This document shows, one piece after another, positions 6,282-6,954 of a stretch of DNA of 6,954 nucleotides (its first letter is position 1; each line of letters opens with the position of its first letter). The stretch is from the NCBI GenBank assembly GCA_013138855.1, contig WTBX01000006.1, positions 1 through 6,954 of the forward strand, written 5' to 3'. The translations under genes and the position numbers were made by a program. This DNA is from Methylococcaceae bacterium. GTDB lineage: Bacteria; Pseudomonadota; Gammaproteobacteria; Methylococcales; Methylomonadaceae. The notes beneath the pieces were generated by a model. The model ran no database searches. It was given only the letters and a program-made list of their open reading frames with translations, and was not told where the DNA came from.

Positions 6282-6286
6282 TCCTA
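6282..6286 (-). promoter_or_regulatory. Ribosome binding site overlapping the ATPase stop codon
   Basis: On the minus strand the ATPase stop TAG (6286-6284) merges with GAA to give TAGGA, six bases before the ATG at 6275. This couples translation of the two genes and rules out the later in-frame Met codons (residues 6, 10, 13) as the main start. Confidence 0.65.
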
Positions 6287-6954
6287 TTTTTTATTCAATC
6301 GTAATGAGTTTAAGACCACTGATACAGAGCTTAACGCCATAGCCGCAGACGCTATCATTGGGTTTAACTTTCCATAGGCGGCAACTGGAATCGAAATAGT
6401 GTTATAGGCGAATGCCCAGAACAGGTTTTGCTTGATGATGCGAATGGTGTCGGTACTTAATGAAATCGCTTCGGTGACTTTGCTAATATCGCCATGCACT
6501 AAGGTTAAATCAGAGGATTCAATCGCAATATCTGTGCCGCTCCCAATCGCAAACCCAACATTTGCTGCTGCTAATGCAGGTGCATCATTAATACCGTCGC
6601 CTATCATGCCAATTTGTTGATTCTTCTCTTGATATTCTTTAATAATTGCCAATTTCTGCTCTGGTTTGGCATTAGCAACCACATGATCTATGCCTACTTT
6701 CGCTGCAATATAATGAGCGGTTTTTTCCATATCGCCTGTGACCATTAAGGTATGCACACCTAATTTATGCAATTGCCTAATCGCATCGGCTGCTTGTGGA
6801 CGAGGTTTATCGGCAATCGCAAAGATAGCAATCGCTTGGCCGTTTAGAGCCATAAAGACAGGCGTTTTGCCTTGCGCGGCATATTCATCGGCAGCATCAA
6901 CTAATTCGCTAATATCTATGTGCTGTTCTTCAAACCAATATTTATTGCCGATTA
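6284..6954 (-). CDS. Copper-transporting P1B-type ATPase, C-terminal part (cut by window edge)
   Basis: The frame stays open to the window edge, so the gene begins outside; 222 residues are visible, starting IGNKYWFEEQHID. It encodes the end of a heavy-metal P-type ATPase that moves Cu+ across the inner membrane. Counting from the Met at 6853, the visible part holds the rest of the catalytic domain with MVTGD (37-41) and the hinge GDGINDAPAL (85-94). The last two membrane helices follow, carrying YN (150-151), Pro156 and MALSS (172-176). YN in the seventh helix and MxxSS in the eighth are the signature of the Cu+ (P1B-1) group. The phosphorylated DKTGT loop, the CPC metal site and any N-terminal metal-binding domains lie outside, so CopA (efflux) and CcoI/FixI (oxidase assembly) cannot be told apart with certainty. 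It forms an operon with the following TauE-like gene. The internal ATG at 6853 is not the real start, since clear family sequence precedes it. Confidence 0.93.
   Translation of the reverse strand, partial: IGNKYWFEEQHIDISELVDAADEYAAQGKTPVFMALNGQAIAIFAIADKPRPQAADAIRQLHKLGVHTLMVTGDMEKTAHYIAAKVGIDHVVANAKPEQKLAIIKEYQEKNQQIGMIGDGINDAPALAAANVGFAIGSGTDIAIESSDLTLVHGDISKVTEAISLSTDTIRIIKQNLFWAFAYNTISIPVAAYGKLNPMIASAAMALSSVSVVLNSLRLNKK

Overview
The window is AT-rich, densely coded bacterial chromosome in which every gene lies on the minus strand, so transcription runs from high to low coordinates. The gene set (a YqiJ/YqiK pair, and a CopA-type copper ATPase next to a small TauE/SafE-like membrane protein) together with repeat-rich gaps suggests a gammaproteobacterium. 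An AT-rich lineage such as Methylococcales or Thiotrichales would fit, but this is inference from gene content and style; no rRNA or other marker gene is present.

Reading in the direction of transcription: (1) 6954-6284 holds the last 222 residues of a Cu+-transporting P1B-type ATPase, cut by the window edge. It is followed after 8 bases by (2) 6275-5451, a six-helix-type membrane protein of the TauE/SafE/DsbD_2 (UreH-like) group with a Met/His-rich N-terminus. The two look like a copper-handling operon. (3) 5450-5111 is a 340-base gap holding a 99-base element made of nested palindromes, then the probable promoter of (4) yqiJ (5110-4493) and yqiK/flotillin (4483-2441). These are a tightly coupled pair: an NfeD-like membrane protein with an OB-fold tail and a long SPFH/flotillin coiled-coil protein, which probably organise membrane microdomains together. 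(5) 2440-1987 holds a second palindromic, MITE-like element (2248-2394) that abuts the broken C-terminal end of an HD-GYP domain gene. (6) A strong symmetrical terminator at 1874-1906 separates this from (7) a SulP-family anion transporter with a STAS tail (1819-158). It is followed by a third, C/G-run palindromic repeat (29-131).

The genes are recognisable members of known families and I see no convincing undescribed multi-gene system. The most notable structure is outside the genes. Three unrelated palindromic repeat elements sit in three of the gaps, and one ends almost exactly where a signalling gene is broken. Smaller points of interest are the unusually long YqiK coiled coil, the aspartate-rich loop of YqiJ, the histidine-rich loop of the SulP transporter and the Met/His N-terminus of the TauE-like protein.
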